From positions 104,426,022 to 104,490,021 of the forward strand of contig CM040428.1 in assembly GCA_022702705.1 (NCBI GenBank): a stretch of 64,000 nucleotides of DNA. The letters are read 5' to 3'. Below are positions 35,094-48,541 of this stretch, one piece after another. The position numbers and the translations under genes were made by a program. The notes below the pieces were generated by a model. That model worked only from the letters and a program-made list of their open reading frames with translations, did not search any database and had not been told where the DNA came from. Position 1 is the stretch's first letter; each line of letters opens with the position of its first letter. Source of the stretch: Papilionanthe hookeriana x Papilionanthe teres (taxonomy: Eukaryota; Streptophyta; Magnoliopsida; Asparagales; Orchidaceae).

Positions 35094-36860
35094 GTTTACC
35101 AAGGGAAGATAAAATCAGTTGTCAAAATATGTTGATAATGCTCCAAATCCAAGATCTCTCAAGCCCTTGATAGGTTTTTTTGAAGTTTTAAGGAAGGGGT
35201 CGATGAATAGTGACAGTTGATCGGTCAAAATAAATTGTTTTTTCGGGATCTCGTTGTTGGCGGGATTTTCCAGAATTTAATATTTTGAAAATTTATATTA
35301 TTTTCAATTCATATTAAGCCTCGTTTAATTTCCGATCAATCTATTAAATACATTTTATTGTGATTAGATACTATTTTAACACATAAATTTACACAACACA
35401 AAAGATCATAACTTTATATATGAAATGCGGGAGATTACAATATTCACACACTACATTACTAACAAAAGTACTTTTAAAATCTTAATACACACAATTCAAC
35501 GTCGCAATCCAAACCATAGTACTCAAAACAACGAGACTAAACAAACAACACATAATCTCATCTAGGCGAGATTAAATATCAAAGCGCAAATTACGTTAAA
35601 AATTTAAAATTCAGCTAACTTAACACACAAATGAATATGAATAAATATCTTCTACTCATCGAGTTGTACTAAATTCATCCCTGATATCTACGATAGAACG
35701 TAAGTGCACGAACAAGTGTAGAAAGGCATGAAATTCATGCAGCAAGAATCTTCTTCAATCAATCCTTTCCTTCTCAAAAGTTGTATGTTAGTCTCAAGAT
35801 GTACGGAATGATCAAAGTGCTCCTTCATTCTCCAGTCAATATGATCAAATAAATCAGGAATATTGTTAATTGAATTCATCACATTTGTACCTCTTTTCTC
35901 CAATCCTTTGAGTTTTAGTAGATCAGATTAGTTTTATCGAGTAAAAGACTGATTGAAAGATTTTTTGAGAAGCTTGATCCTCGATAATGGTTGTCTCATT
36001 ATCTTTATCAAAGTGAGGCTCGATCAGTTGGGTCTAAAGGTTTCCAAGGCAATGCCTTTTCCCGGGCTTCATATGAAACTTAGTGCGGCTTACATAATGC
36101 AAAAATTGTTGAAGGATGTCGAGCCCATGAATCGATCCATACACAATCGAGCTAAGGCAGACTTCACAATAATAGATCCAACGTCGATGGGTAATTCCGC
36201 TTGAATACAGTAATTTAAAATCACACAATCCTAAGAAACTTTATTTACCCTCATAGTGGTTAATAATTTTGAAAAAATAAAGAAGTTTCAGTGTTTAGAG
36301 ATGGGGTTTAAAAGTGATGCGAAGAGTAGCATTGCCGTCTTCTCGTATTCCAAATCTTCGATTCATCGAGTCAAATATCGGTAGATCTCATTCATATTAT
36401 ATATTATAGGAATGAAATTTGAATAGTGACGAAACGAGGTGTATTATCAATTGAATAACTCATTAATTCTTAAAGGAGTGAAAGTTACCCATCTGCCACA
36501 CACATATACACTTCCATTATTGATTCCATGAAGACTGGAGTAGAATTCTTTGACTACGAGGATGACTACTACAGAATTTGTATAGCATAATAACTCCCAA
36601 TGTCGTCACACGATCATTTCCTCGATAGGTGTTGTCGAATCTCCACTCCTCGGTATTGACGAATCCTTTTTCTTTAATCAATCTCTTCTTCATCGCAACT
36701 TTTGATTATCTGTTGAGCCTCATAGTAAATGACTTTCTTCGATTGAACACTCAGGATTTAGTGATTTCAAGTGGATTGGATGCCATAATACTATGTTTTT
36801 GTGGGGTTTTAATTCGTTTCTAGGAAGTAAAAGGTAAAGAATTTGAGTTCTAGGCATTTT
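35094..36860 (-). pseudogene. Decayed 3' ORF region of Athila-like element (tentative)
   Basis: Minus-strand frames (36034-36228, 35688-35903 and neighbours) read like a broken protein of several hundred residues, for example HRRWIYYCEVCLSSIVYGSI and HFDHSVHLETNIQLLRRKGL. The order and spacing vaguely resemble the putative plant transposon protein found in other copies here, but no diagnostic motif is secure. It lies 3' of the integrase of the Athila-like element, where such extra ORFs occur. Plus-strand frames are shadows. Confidence 0.3.
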
Positions 36861-37217
36861 TTAAAGAGTTAACACACTTAGAATTCGCGAAAATCGCCTT
36901 GAAATAACTCCACTGAACCGCTCTTTTGACTATCTCGTCGTCGATAGCAACGATCTCGCCGTCGGTGGGATAGTTATTAATATAAATTGAATTAGGAGCG
37001 CAGATCTCGCCGTCGGCGGGGTCGATCTCACCGTCGGCGGGGTCGATCTCGCCGTCGGCGAGCTAAGGCATAATTGCCCAGTTTCGCTCTGGTCCGAATA
37101 TTTTCCAATTTCTTATATTGATCCAATATTGTGATGATTATAAAGATAAATATGAGTAGTAGAATTCATTTTTATACCATAATTAATAATAAATCAAGTA
37201 AAATATATTATAATTAA
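36861..37217. repeat. GC-rich 21-bp minisatellite in AT-rich 3' region
   Basis: GATCTCGCCGTCGGCGGGGTC recurs three times without gaps at about 37002-37064, with further partial copies at 36940-36975. It is a sharp CpG-rich spot inside AT-rich DNA, comparable to the GC-rich insertions in LTR families A and B. Confidence 0.8.
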
Positions 37218-38700
37218 AGACTATTTATAGGTTGCCTCCCATAAAGCGCTTGGTTTAACGTCATGTTGACTTCATTCGGGTTAATAATCGAGTTATTTGA
37301 GCATTAAAATCTCTTTAAAATTTGGTCTTCTTCACAAAATATGCTTTTAGTGTTTGTGTCCATTTACTTTAAGTGGTGTCCGGTCTTTGGATCTTGATTT
37401 CTACGGTTCCGTATGTAAATATTTGAGTTATAGTGAAAGATCATAACCATCGAGATTTGTTCGAGGAAATAATTTGATCTTGTATTATAAAGCAAAAATT
37501 CATGTCTTGGTTCAAAATTTTTTTGGTTAATCTTCCGATCATGCTATAATTTTATTTTCTCTTTATAAATTCTATCGTTATTATAGGATTCATTTCTTAA
37601 TTCTTCTAATTCATTCATCTGTAATAATCTCTTCTAATTAAATTATAATTAAATTCTTTAATCACCTAGTACGCTTTGTGTTCTAATTCTACTAGTAAGT
37701 GATAAGTCTTTTCATAAATAAACCTGTAAGGAGTCATTCCAATCAGAGTTTTATAAGCAGTCCTGTAATCCATAATGTAGTGTCTAGTCTTGTAGACCAA
37801 TCTAATCTATTAGGGTTTACATTTTTTTTCTAAAATTAGTTTAATTTCTAGATTAGAAACTTCAGTTAGTCCACTGGTTTGTGGATGATAAGCAGTTGAT
37901 ATTTTATGAATAATGTTACGATTGTGTTTCTACTAATTTGTGAATATATTTATTCCTAAAATGGGATCCTCCGTCGGTGATAATCACTCTCGGCATTCCA
38001 TATCTTGTGAAAATATTTTCATTAAAAATTTTGAAACACTCTTAGCATAACAACAGGGTAAGGCTTGTACTTCAATCCATTTAGAAACATAATCAACAAC
38101 AACTAATATATATGAGTTTCCAAAGAATGAAGGAATAAATGGTCCCATGAAATCTAATCCCCAAACATAAAAATTCGACTTCTAATATAAAATTGAGAGG
38201 CATTTCATTTCTTAGATATATTACCTACTCGTTGGCATTTATCACAAGTTTAATATATCTATAAACATCTTTAAATAGAGTAGGCCAATAAAATCCAGTT
38301 ATGGCTTCTATAAACGAGTTTTATCCATTCCAAAATGTCCTCCAATTCAGAATCGTATTTTGAATAATACGACTAGTTTTCATAGAAGCACACATCTTAA
38401 TAATTAAATATTTACATTGCTTATATAAATATGGTTCATCCCAAAAATATGTTTTAGCATTATGAATGAATTTTTTACGTTGTTGCAGAGTTAGCATGGG
38501 TGGTAAAATATCACTTACAGTATAATTAACTATATCAGCATACCATGGTATTTTCCACTCATTTAAATTTTTTCTGTTGTTGCAGAGTTAGCATGGGTGG
38601 TAAAATATCACTTACAGTATAATTAACTATATCAGCATACCATGGTATTTTCCACTCATTTATATTATAAAGTTGTTTGTCGGGGAAAATTGTCTGTAAT
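37218..38700 (-). pseudogene. Athila-like integrase, decayed
   Basis: Reading the minus strand from 38700 down: a zinc-finger-like region, then fragments resembling YILVVVDYVSKWIEVQALP, STAYHPQTSGLTE and KTLIGMTPYRFIYEK, as in Ty3/gypsy integrase cores. It ends with a TGACGTTAAACCAAGCGCTT ... GGGAGGCAACC motif (37218-37262) that is characteristic of Athila-type 3' ends. Many stops and frameshifts; the catalytic triad is not fully readable. Confidence 0.7.
38481..38664. repeat. 97-bp exact-looking tandem duplication in the pol pseudogene
   Basis: TGTTGCAGAGTTAGCATGGG starts at 38481 and again at 38578; about 85 bases after each start are identical by eye. In a heavily mutated element this indicates a recent duplication. 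Confidence 0.9.
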
Positions 38701-39200
38701 TTCATTGTCGGTGTCGAGATAATTCACAATATTCTAGTCTTGATAAATGATATGCAATTTGATTATCGGTTCCCTTTCTATTAATTATTTCAAAATCGAA
38801 TGCTTGCATCGGTAATGTCCATACGATTAATCTTGGTTTTGGTATCCTTCTTTTGAATTTAATATTTAATAGCGAGAATGATCGGTATGCACAATACATT
38901 TAGTTCCAATTAAATAAGATCTAAATTTATCAAAAGCATATACAATTGCTAATAACTCTTTTTAAATGACGTATAGTTGATTTCGACATTATTGAGAGTT
39001 TTACTAGCATAGATTATAACTTTAAAAGTTTTATTATACCTTTGTCCAAGAACAGCTCCTATAGCATAATCACTAGAATCACACATAAGTTCAAATGGTT
39101 TCTCCCAATTAGGTAAAACTATTATAGGTGTTGTGATTAATTTATCATTTAATATTTGAAAGCATTTAAGCATTACATGGTGAATTCAAATTTCTTGTCC
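38701..39200 (-). pseudogene. Athila-like RNase H region, decayed
   Basis: PFELMCDSSDYAIGAVLGQR with VIIYASKTLNN (38949-39173) is the gypsy RNase H start. RLIVWTLPMQAFDFEIINRK with DNQIAYHLSRLE (38702-38899) is its end. The two lie in different frames with stops between. Confidence 0.85.
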
Positions 39201-40135
39201 TTTTCTAAAAGTTGACATAGAGGTTTAATAATTTTTGAAAAATCGTTTATATAACGTATCTAAAATCCGGCATGTCCAAGAAAACTTCTTACCCCTCTCA
39301 CTGTAATAGGAGGTGGTAATTTAGATATAGCAAATTTTGCAAGGTCTACTTCCATACCAATTTTTCCCGAAATTTTATGCCCTAATACAATTCACTCTCC
39401 TTCGAAATATAAATTGACATTTCTCCCAATTTAGAACTAAGTTAGTTTTTGCATACCTCTAAAGTTTTCAAGATAATCCAAGCACGTGTCAAATGATGTT
39501 CCAAATATAGAGAAATCATATAAATACTTTTATTCCATCTGATTAATTTACTAAATATAGACATCATACATCTACGAAATGTTGCATGTGCATTACATAA
39601 TCCAAAAGGCATTCTTCGAAAAGCAAATGTTCCATAAGGACTGGTAAATGTAGTTTTCTCTTGATCCTCAGGAGAAATAGGAATTTGTTAATAACTGGTA
39701 TATCCATCTAAAAAATAAAAATATTTGTGTCCGACTAGTCAATCCAACATTTGGTCTAAAAATGGTAAAGGGAAGTGATCTTTCTGGTGTTGCATTAATT
39801 TTCTATAGTCAATACATATACGCCATCCAGTAACTTGTCTTATAGGTATTAAATCATTATTTTCATTAGCTTCAAGAGTCACTCCTCCTTTCTTAGGAAC
39901 AGTAAATTGGCCTTACCCAACCTAACGCCGAAATAGGATATATAATACCATTATCTAACCATTTTAATATTTCCTTTTTGACTATATCTTTCATTATTAG
40001 GTTTAATCTTCTTTGTGGATCAACTCTTGGTTTATGTTCATTATCTAAAATAATTTCGTTATCTGATTGAAGGACTAATTCCTTTAATATCTTTGAGTCT
40101 GACAAAGTTTTCTTATACTTCTTTAATGTGTCCAA
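39201..40135 (-). pseudogene. Athila-like reverse transcriptase, decayed
   Basis: The N-terminal part at 39893-40135 reads DPQRRLNLIMKDIVKKEILK and WLDNGIIYPIS. Downstream, SKKGGVTL, TGWRICIDYRKL, HFPLPFLDQMLDWLVGHKYF, FLDGYTSY*QIPISPEDQEK, TFAFRRMPFGLCNAHATF are all recognisable. The YxDD box position is destroyed, so the enzyme is dead. Confidence 0.88.
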
Positions 40136-41200
40136 AGTTTTTGCTCTTGTGATTTGGTTAATTATGTCGATATAATAACCGGTAGAGTTGAAGAGTTACC
40201 TAAAAATGCATATTTTAAATGAGTAGGTAAAATTTTTAACTCAAGTTCAGGAGGATTTACAATCGACGAAACTATATTCTTTTCGGCGTTTTCCTTATTA
40301 TCCAACATTTCAAATCTTTCTTGTATATAATCTAATTCTTCATTGTCTGTTTCTTTAATTAATTATGTATTTTTTATTTCTAGTTTATCTTCAAAGTATT
40401 CTTTAAAATGTTCATTTTACAGCTGTTCAAGAAAACATTCATCATCTTTTTCTATAGCAGGATATTTCATTGATTTCGCAATGTTAAAAGTTATTTTTTT
40501 GATCGTTTACTCTCATAGTCAATTCTCCTTTTTGAACATCAATCATAGCTTTTCCGGTAGCTAAGAAGGGTCTTCCTAAATTTATGGGTATTTCTTTATT
40601 CACTAGGAAGATAAATTTATCCACTTTTACTAACACATCTTCAATAACTCCTTTAGGATATGTCCTTTGAACGATATTCTTGAAGAGTTACTGAAGTAGG
40701 TGAGACTTCTCCCAATCCTAATCTTTTAAAAATTGATAGAGGCATAAGATTTATGCTGGCTCTAAGTCACTTAAAGCTTTTTCCATAAGAATTTTTCTCG
40801 ATAGCGCGAGGTATGGTGAAAGCCCCACCGGGATCTTTTAATTTCTCGGGAAGCTTTTTCTGAATAATTGTACTACACTCTTCGCTAAGCACAACAGTTT
40901 CATTGTCTGTGAATTTTCTTTTTTATTTAAAATATCTTTCATAAATTTCACATAATTGAGCATTTGTTCTAATGCTTATACAGAAGGAATGTTCTTGTTA
41001 ATTTCTTCGGGATTTGAGAAATTAGAAAATTACTTATCTTTTTTATGTTGCTTTAGTCGCTGAGGAAATGGTGGTGGTGGTTTTTCTACAGAAATTTCAT
41101 AGGTATTAGTGGATATTCTAAAATTTTATCTTAGTGATCCTTCTCTTTTTCAGTTTCCACTTTCTCTTTCTCACTTTTCGTTTCTTTCTGTATTCTTGTT
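40136..41200 (-). pseudogene. Athila-like protease region and linker, decayed
   Basis: Minus reading near 40560-40760 shows YPKGVIEDVLVKVDKFIFLV followed by INLGRPFLATGKAMIDVQKG and ELTMRV, the conserved stretch around the retropepsin C-terminal half of Athila elements. The catalytic DxG motif region is not intact. Upstream to 41200 is a lysine-rich linker with stops. Confidence 0.75.
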
Positions 41201-42370
41201 TCTAACTCTTTTCCACTTCGTAACTGTGTCGCTTTAATTTGTTCTTTTCCTTGATCTTTAGGATTTGTTTTCCATTACTAGGAAAAGTTCAAAATTCTTT
41301 TATTAAGTGAAGTAGCGATATGTCCAAGTTGAGTTTCAATATTTTTAATTGTTGATTCCTTGATTTTGTAATTGGTTTCCTTGAATTTATGCTTGATTAT
41401 CTTGATTTTGCAAATGGTGACCCATATTTAATATTAATTCTTCCATAGATAACTTCTTATCCTTAAATTGAGAGTTATTATTAAATCAATTGGATAAGAA
41501 GGTTTATTTTTAGAATTTCCTTGGTTAGATGGATTTCCTAATGGGTTTGCGAGTTGTTCATCCATTCTTGATTGAGAGTTGTTATTAATTAAAAATTTTG
41601 ATGGTTCTTCCAACCAGGGTTATAATAATTTGCATAAGGATTATTGGGTCTATTATTAATAGCATTTAAAGTTTCATATGAAGATTGAGCATGTTATAAG
41701 TTGTCCGGATGAATTTTCCTCTATTATATTAGGAGAATAATTCATTCCAAAATGATGCAATTTCTTGAATATAAGCGGCAAATTTGAGAAGCTAACATAG
41801 AAATTTCATCGATGTCATGTATACTTGCTATTTTTTATAGGATTTAACCTTTCAGAAGGCCATTGAAAATTATTGGTAGCCATTTCTTCAATTAATGAAT
41901 AAGCCTCATCAAATGGTTTGGACATTAATGATCCTCCATGACGACATCTATAATAGATCTAAGAGATCGACTAATCCATTATAAAAAGTTTTATAATTAA
42001 CCAATCTGGTAATACTGTGTATGGCCATTTCCTAAGAAGATCTTTAAATCTTTCCCAAGCTTCGTATATTGATTCTCTAGTCAAGCTGACTAAAAGAAGT
42101 TATGTCGTTTCTAAGCTTCACAGTTTTTGAAGGAGGAAAATATTTGGATAAAAATTTTTGTGATAATTCTCCCCAGTTTTAATGAATCCGGGTGCTAAAG
42201 AGATTTAATCACATCTTAGCCTTATCCCTTAAAGAAAAGGAAAAAAGCCTAAATTTTAACGGCGTCATTAGATATAAAAGTCATATTTAAAAGTAGCACA
42301 TAGTTCTAAAAACTAGCAAGATGTAAATTAGGATCTTCGTTTGGTGAACCACTTGTCGGCATATTTTTAG
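41201..42370 (-). pseudogene. Athila-like Gag, decayed
   Basis: A start-like segment MPTSGSPNEDPNLHLAS lies near 42300-42365. Then fragments comparable to the Gag core (WERFKDLLRK.PYTV, FYNGLISSIRSIIDAA, LMSKPFDEAYSLIEEMATNN) and the YYNPGWKNHQNF motif near 41600-41640, typical of Athila Gag. Several frameshifts and stops. Confidence 0.78.
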
Positions 42371-42393
42371 GTTATGTGTTTTATTTTTGAAAA

Positions 42394-42405
42394 GGGGTCG
42401 CCTAC
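42394..42405 (-). promoter_or_regulatory. Degenerate PBS-like site
   Basis: The minus strand reads GTAGGCGACCCC, a degenerate relative of the TGGCGACTCC motif at 1446-1456. It lies between an LTR-like end (CGCCGACA) and the Gag start, the expected place. Confidence 0.3.
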
Positions 42406-43699
42406 AGAAATTGTCGGCGTATTTTGATTTTAAATTTAATTTTAAATATATATATAATTTAGAAAGTAGTATTTGATTTTGAAAATAATTTTAAATTTAG
42501 AAATTTTTTAAGACATGAAATCGAAATTGATCTCGCATCTAGAATAGTTTATATAAACGAAACCTTGCATCGCAAATCGTGTATCTATCCCGAAGAATAG
42601 ACACCTTGCTTGATGATGGGGCTCGATTAAATAAACTAGGGTGACATCCGTTTGATGCAGACCAATTTTATAAGGTAATAAATTCCACAGCAATATAAAT
42701 GAATTAAGCGGGGTTTATATTTCCTACAGGTTCTTAAAGTTCCTATAAGAGCGAGCCTTATAGTTAATTACATCCTAAGTGACGGGAATCACTTAAGAAA
42801 ACTCTCGATAATGATCGGTGGTTTTGCTCTCGAAAATTTGAAAGTTTAAGGTTTTCGAAATAATTGGATTTTGGAAATTGAGAATGACTCAAAATTTGGA
42901 ACAATTTATTTTTGAGAATCGAAGGAAGAGAAGTAGGAGAAGCCGGGGATCCGAAGAATCTTAGCAACTTCCCAAACTATCCTATTGTTTTGGCTTAGAT
43001 TTGAGAAAATCCTAATATTATCTGATATTTTGATCTTATGATTTTAGTTAATTAGGACTTATATTCGTATGGCCTTAATCCATACGATCGGCTAGAAAAT
43101 GTGAGGGTTTATGTCGTGTCTTAGAGCATTGCCTCGGAGGTCCTAAGACCCGTTATGGCTTAATTTACATGATCATGCAAAAGCCTAACGAAGAGTTGAG
43201 GATTTATGTTGCAGAGCCATTACCTCGAAATCCTGTGGCTTTGTTGTTTAGATTCGGAATGGTTTTCTTGAATGGAGCTCGGGGTTTTTGCGATGACGAT
43301 GGTAGTGTTTGTCATTATGCTCCAAGCTCCTTGTTGTTGCGAGAGGTTTAGTTTTAGAAGTCATAAATCAGGAGATGAGAGAAGTGTTTTGGTTTAGAGG
43401 AAATCTTAAAATCAAGTGTTAATATTTTTAATTAAAACAATGCTAAAGTTGATTAAACGAACGATTAAGATCAGGTTTAGTCATCCGTATAGTTATTTTC
43501 ATCGAATTCATAGTCAAAATGAATTTGCTAAACTCCAGCCGAATGAGTTCCACACTTTCATTTAGACCGTAGGAAATCTAGTTAACGACACGTGGGTTAC
43601 ATCATCAAGTGTTACGATCATTCGACGAGACGTTTTAATTTGGTTACAATTGTAGTTTTGTGTTACGTTTGTGATTAAATTTTGAGTTGTTTTATATTT

Positions 43700-46126
43700 T
43701 GGAATGTTGTGGTGGTGATTTTTATCTTGTAATGACTTTTAATTTAGTTTTGGTTTCAGTTTAGGGACTATCTAAAGGTTTTGGTTTTCATTCAACGAGT
43801 TGTTTATCATACTTAGCGAAAAGTAAAGTATATTTTGCAATAAAGTAAATTGCAATAAAATAAAAGCGTACCTGGAGGGTCTTCCGTCATCGAAGCTGCA
43901 CTTAAAACACATGTTAAGGCATTTAAATATTTCAACAAGTACCTAGGTAAAGCTAAGGGAAAGGTTTTGGTTGTTTACGAAGTCTTTAATCTTATAATTT
44001 AGTCATTTCTATGATGTCACGAGTTCTTGTATTTTGGTTTAAGGATGATTTTCTTCATGAAAAGCGATTAAAGTTCGATTGTTCTTATAAACATCATCAT
44101 ATTGAAGTGCTTAAGGCGAGTCTTAAACATCTTTTGATACTCTAGGAATGTTTAAGTCGAAAGGGGAATTTAATTATACAAGTGAGATGTCATTAAGGAG
44201 TTTAAGTTTTGTTATCTTGCTCGAGTGAATTAGGACATTTGAATATCACATAAGTGAGGTAACACTTCACTTGATACTTCATTTAAGAGTTATAATAATA
44301 AGAGCTTTAAAAAGGCGGAAGATCAAATTATTAAATATTTTAATGATTTAAACTTGATGATTTAATTTTAATTTTGATTTAATTATTAGGAAATTAGTTT
44401 AAGTTTGAATAGTGTTGAAGATATTTAGATTTATTTCTTAATGATTTCATTTAGGTTTGTTATTAAATGATTTTAATTTAATTTAATTCAATTTAATTTA
44501 ATTTTTGATTTAATTTAATTTAATTTAATTTTAATTTAATTTAATTTAATTTAATTTAATTTAATTTTTTAATTTAATTTAATTTAATTTTAATTTCAAT
44601 TTAATTAATTTGGTAATTTTAATTTAATTTAATTTAATTTAATTTTAATTTAATTTAATTTCAATTTAATTGCAATTTAATTTAATTTAATTTTAATTTA
44701 ATTTATTTTAATTTAATTTTAATTTAATTTAATTTAATTTTAATTTAACTTTAATTTAATTTCAATTTTAATTTAATTGAGATTATTCTTTTAATTTTTT
44801 TTAAAGTATTATTGAATTGATTTATTTAGGGATTTTTAAATTAAAGAATAAATATTTTCTTAAATAATAGCCTACTTTAATAATTTCGATTTTCCAGTAT
44901 CTTCGAATTTAATTAATTAATTAATTAAAGTTTTATTTTAATTATATTTGAAATGGTTGGTGGGTTCCTGCCCTTAACCATTTAAGTCACCGATCATCCA
45001 AAAATCGGCTTAAATCAAATATTTTACCCTCCCCTTTTGATTAATCCTAAAATTTTAATTAAAGGTTGAAAATTTTAATTACCATTTTATACATTTAAGC
45101 TTAATAATTTTATAACTCACTAGTAACTCAAATGAACTTGAAATTTTATGTGACCTCTCTTATATGTCAATTAAGAGATTAGAGGAGAAAATGTGATTTT
45201 CTGTATTTAATTTATTTATGTAATTATTTTTAATGGAAAATAGGTTTTCGAAGAATTGATAACATGACTAAGAAAATGTTTGTCCTTGAAAAATTATGAG
45301 ATGTTCCTAATGACTAGAGGACCATTTGAACCAATTTTGGTGATTTTTTGAATTATATTTTATTTATTAGAATTATTTTATTTTGGAGTATTAATTAATT
45401 TTAAAAATGAAATTAAAGTTGAAAAATGGATTTTATATTTTCTTAAATCTCTCTAACCTCAAGGAGTCCAGAGAAACAAATTTTATATTTTTGATTTTTC
45501 TTTGATTTATTAGAATTATTTTGGTGAAAAGGTTGGAAAATACGTTTTTAATATTAAAAAATTACGTTAGGCCTTTAAAATTCAATATCTTACCCTAGGC
45601 ACTTAGAAAAATATTTGGTTTGTTCCTAAATGCTTAGAATTCAAAATGTGACATTTTGGTGATTTTTAATATTTTTATGATTTTTATTATTTTTTAATTA
45701 TTAAAAATATTAAAATAATGATAAAAATCGACTTTTTAGAAAATTACAATTTCGATTTTCTAAGTTCCTTTGATATCAGAGAAGCTTTCAAAACCATTTT
45801 TGTGAATTTTTGATAAGGTATTTTGTGAGTTATGAATTTTGAAGTTTAATTTTACCCATTTTTGCTTAGAAGCCATCGACCCATTTAGTGGGGTTAATCG
45901 AGTCAATTGGTTTCAAATTTTTATGTAATGTTCTCCTTTATCCCTAGAGGACGGTGGAAAATTTTTTAAGTTAATTTGATGTGTGGTTAACCCTAATTAA
46001 TTAGAGTTCAATTTTGGGTGTTTAGGCCAATTAGGGTTGTTCAAGTGAATTATCTCAGAATTTATTTTTCCTAGGTCCCTCTGGTCACAAGAAACATCAC
46101 CAACTTTTCTAAATTTATTTCTCAAC
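43700..46126. repeat. 2.4-kb tandem duplication, unit 1
   Basis: Aligns from start to end with 46127-48541 (both begin near TTTTATCTTGTAATG and end near AACATCACCAA...TTTATTTC.CAACA). By eye about 15-20 percent diverged with many small indels. Contains a (TTTAA)n array and a TACCTGGAGGGTC motif. No coding capacity. Confidence 0.88.
44460..44785. repeat. (TTTAA)n microsatellite, about 320 bp
   Basis: Nearly pure AATTT repeats with occasional extra T or C, in unit 1 of the 2.4-kb duplication. It sits where the left giant block has its long drifting satellite. Confidence 0.95.
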
Positions 46127-48541
46127 AGTGTCGGTGAATTTTATCTTGTAATGGCTTTTAATTTAGTTATGGGTTTCAGTTTTGGTTTCTGTCCTAAAGG
46201 TGTGGGTTTTCATGCAACAGTTGTTTTATCATGCAAGAAAAGTAAAGTGCAATGCGATTAAATAAATTGCAATAAAGTAATTTGCAATAAAATAAAAGCG
46301 TACCTGGAGGGTCCTCCCGTCATTCCAAGCTGCACTTAAAACACAATTAGAACATTTAAGCAAGTTCCTAGGTAAAGCTAAGGTAAGGGTTATGGTTTTC
46401 TACCAAATTCCTAATCCTATAACTAGTCATTTCCTATGACGTCTAGGTTCCTTGTGTTTTTGGTTTGAAGATGATTTTCTTCATCAAAGAACAATTAAGT
46501 TCAATTGTTCTTATAAATATCCTATCATATTGAGGAAGTGCTTAAGAAGAATCTTAAACATCTTTTCAATATTTCTAGGATTGTTTTAAGTCCAAATGAA
46601 TTTAATCATGTAAATGAATCGATCGTCCGAGGTTTTCAAGTTTTGTTAACTTGCTCAGTGAACTTAGGACATTTGAATATCCTTATGAGTGAAATCACAT
46701 TTCATTTAATACTCCATTTAGGAGTTATAATAGTAAAAGCTCCTAAGGGCAAAATGATATTTAATGATTTGTGATTCAAATTTAAGTTCAAATTGATGAT
46801 TTAAGTTTGGAATAGTGTTCAAGTTATTTTAGATTTATCTTTGAGTTCTTTATGTCTTAGGTGATGTTATTTTTAATTCAATTTAATTTAATTTAATTTA
46901 ATTTAATTTAATTTAATTTAATTCGATTTAATTCAATTTAGTTTGATTTGATGTTATATTAAATTGATTTGATTTAATTTAATTAATTTTTTTTAATTTA
47001 ATTTGATTTAATTTAATTTAAATTAATTTTTAATTTAATTTAATTTAATTTAATTTTTAATTTGATTTAATTTGATTTAATTTAATCTTTTAATTTAATT
47101 TTATTCATTTTAATTTTAATTAAAATTTTAAAAGAGTTCAATAATTTAATTTTAGTTTAATGATTAAGTCTTTTAATGTTTTAAATTTGAATTATTATTT
47201 TAATTAAGAATTAAACATTAATGATTAATTTAGGGATTTTTTAAATTAAAGAATAAATCTCTTCCTAATAATATCCCTATTTTAATAATTCCAATTTTAT
47301 TATTCTTCCAAATTTAATTAATTATTTAATAAAAGTTTAATCATTTTAAATTGCTTAATGGGTTTCTACCCTTCAATTATTTAAATTTCAATCATCCAAA
47401 TCAGATTAGGATCAAATATTTTACTTTTTAATTTTTTATTAAACCTAAAGTTTTAATTTAAGGGTTAAAATTTTAATTACCATTTTGCCCTTCAAGCTTA
47501 ATAATTTCATAACTCACTAAATTGAACTCAAATGAACTTGAAATTTTTATGTGACTTCACTCATATGTCAATAAAGACATGAGAGGAGAAAATGTGATTT
47601 TTTTTTTGTATTTAATTTATTTATATAATTATTTTTGGTAGAAAATAGAGATTTCCAAGGAAAATTTAATAACATGACCAAGGGAAAGTTTTTGTCCTTA
47701 AGAAAATTAGGGGACATTCCTAATGACTAGGGGACCACTTGGACCAATTTTGGTGATTTTTTTAATTATATTATTTTTATTATAATTATTTTAAGTTTTG
47801 GAGTATTAATTAATTTAAAAATAGAATATAAGTTGAAAAATGAATTTTATAATTTTTAAAATTCTCTCTGATATCAAGGATTCTAGAGAACTAAATTTTA
47901 CAATTTTTTGATTTTTCTTTGATTTATTATAATTATTTTAGTGAAGATGCTAGAAAATACATTTTTTTTTTAAAAATTACCCTAGGGCTTTAAATATTAA
48001 TATCTCACCAAATAGACCTAAGAAAAATATGGGGTTTGTTCCTAAGTGATTAAAATTCAAAATGTGACATTTTAGTGAATTTTATTATTTTTGTGATTTT
48101 TATTATTTTTTAATTATTAAAAATATTAAAATAGTATTAAAAATCAACTTTTTTAGAAAATTGAAATTTTAATTTTCTTAAATTCCCCGATATCGTAGAG
48201 GCTCCAAAACCAATTTGGTGAATTTTTGAAAGATATTTTGAAAGTTATGAATTTTTAAAGTTTAAAAATGACTAAGTGGCTTAATCAACCCAATTAATAG
48301 GGTTAACCCAACCCAATTGACTTCAAACTTTTATGGTGGGTTCCTCTGATCCTAAAGGTCAGTGGAGAATTGATTTCAAGTCAATTTGATGTATGGTTAG
48401 CTCTAATTAATTAGAGACCTATTTTGAGTGTTTAAGCCAATTAGGGTTGTCTAAAATGAACTAGCTCAAAACCTATTTTTCCTAGAGGTTCTCTAGTCAT
48501 AAGGAACATCACCAAATTTTCCTAGAATTTATTTCACAACA
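46127..48541. repeat. 2.4-kb tandem duplication, unit 2
   Basis: Partner of 43700-46126. The plus-strand 78-residue frame at 46538-46774 is interrupted in unit 1 and has no recognisable domain, so it is not called as a gene. Confidence 0.88.
46872..47110. repeat. (TTTAA)n microsatellite, second copy
   Basis: Same position within unit 2 as 44460-44785 in unit 1, but shorter and more interrupted (GATTT and AAATTAATTT variants). Confidence 0.95.

Noticed and set aside
46538..46774. 78-residue plus-strand ORF
   Set aside because: Interrupted in the duplicate unit at 43700-46126 and without any known motif.
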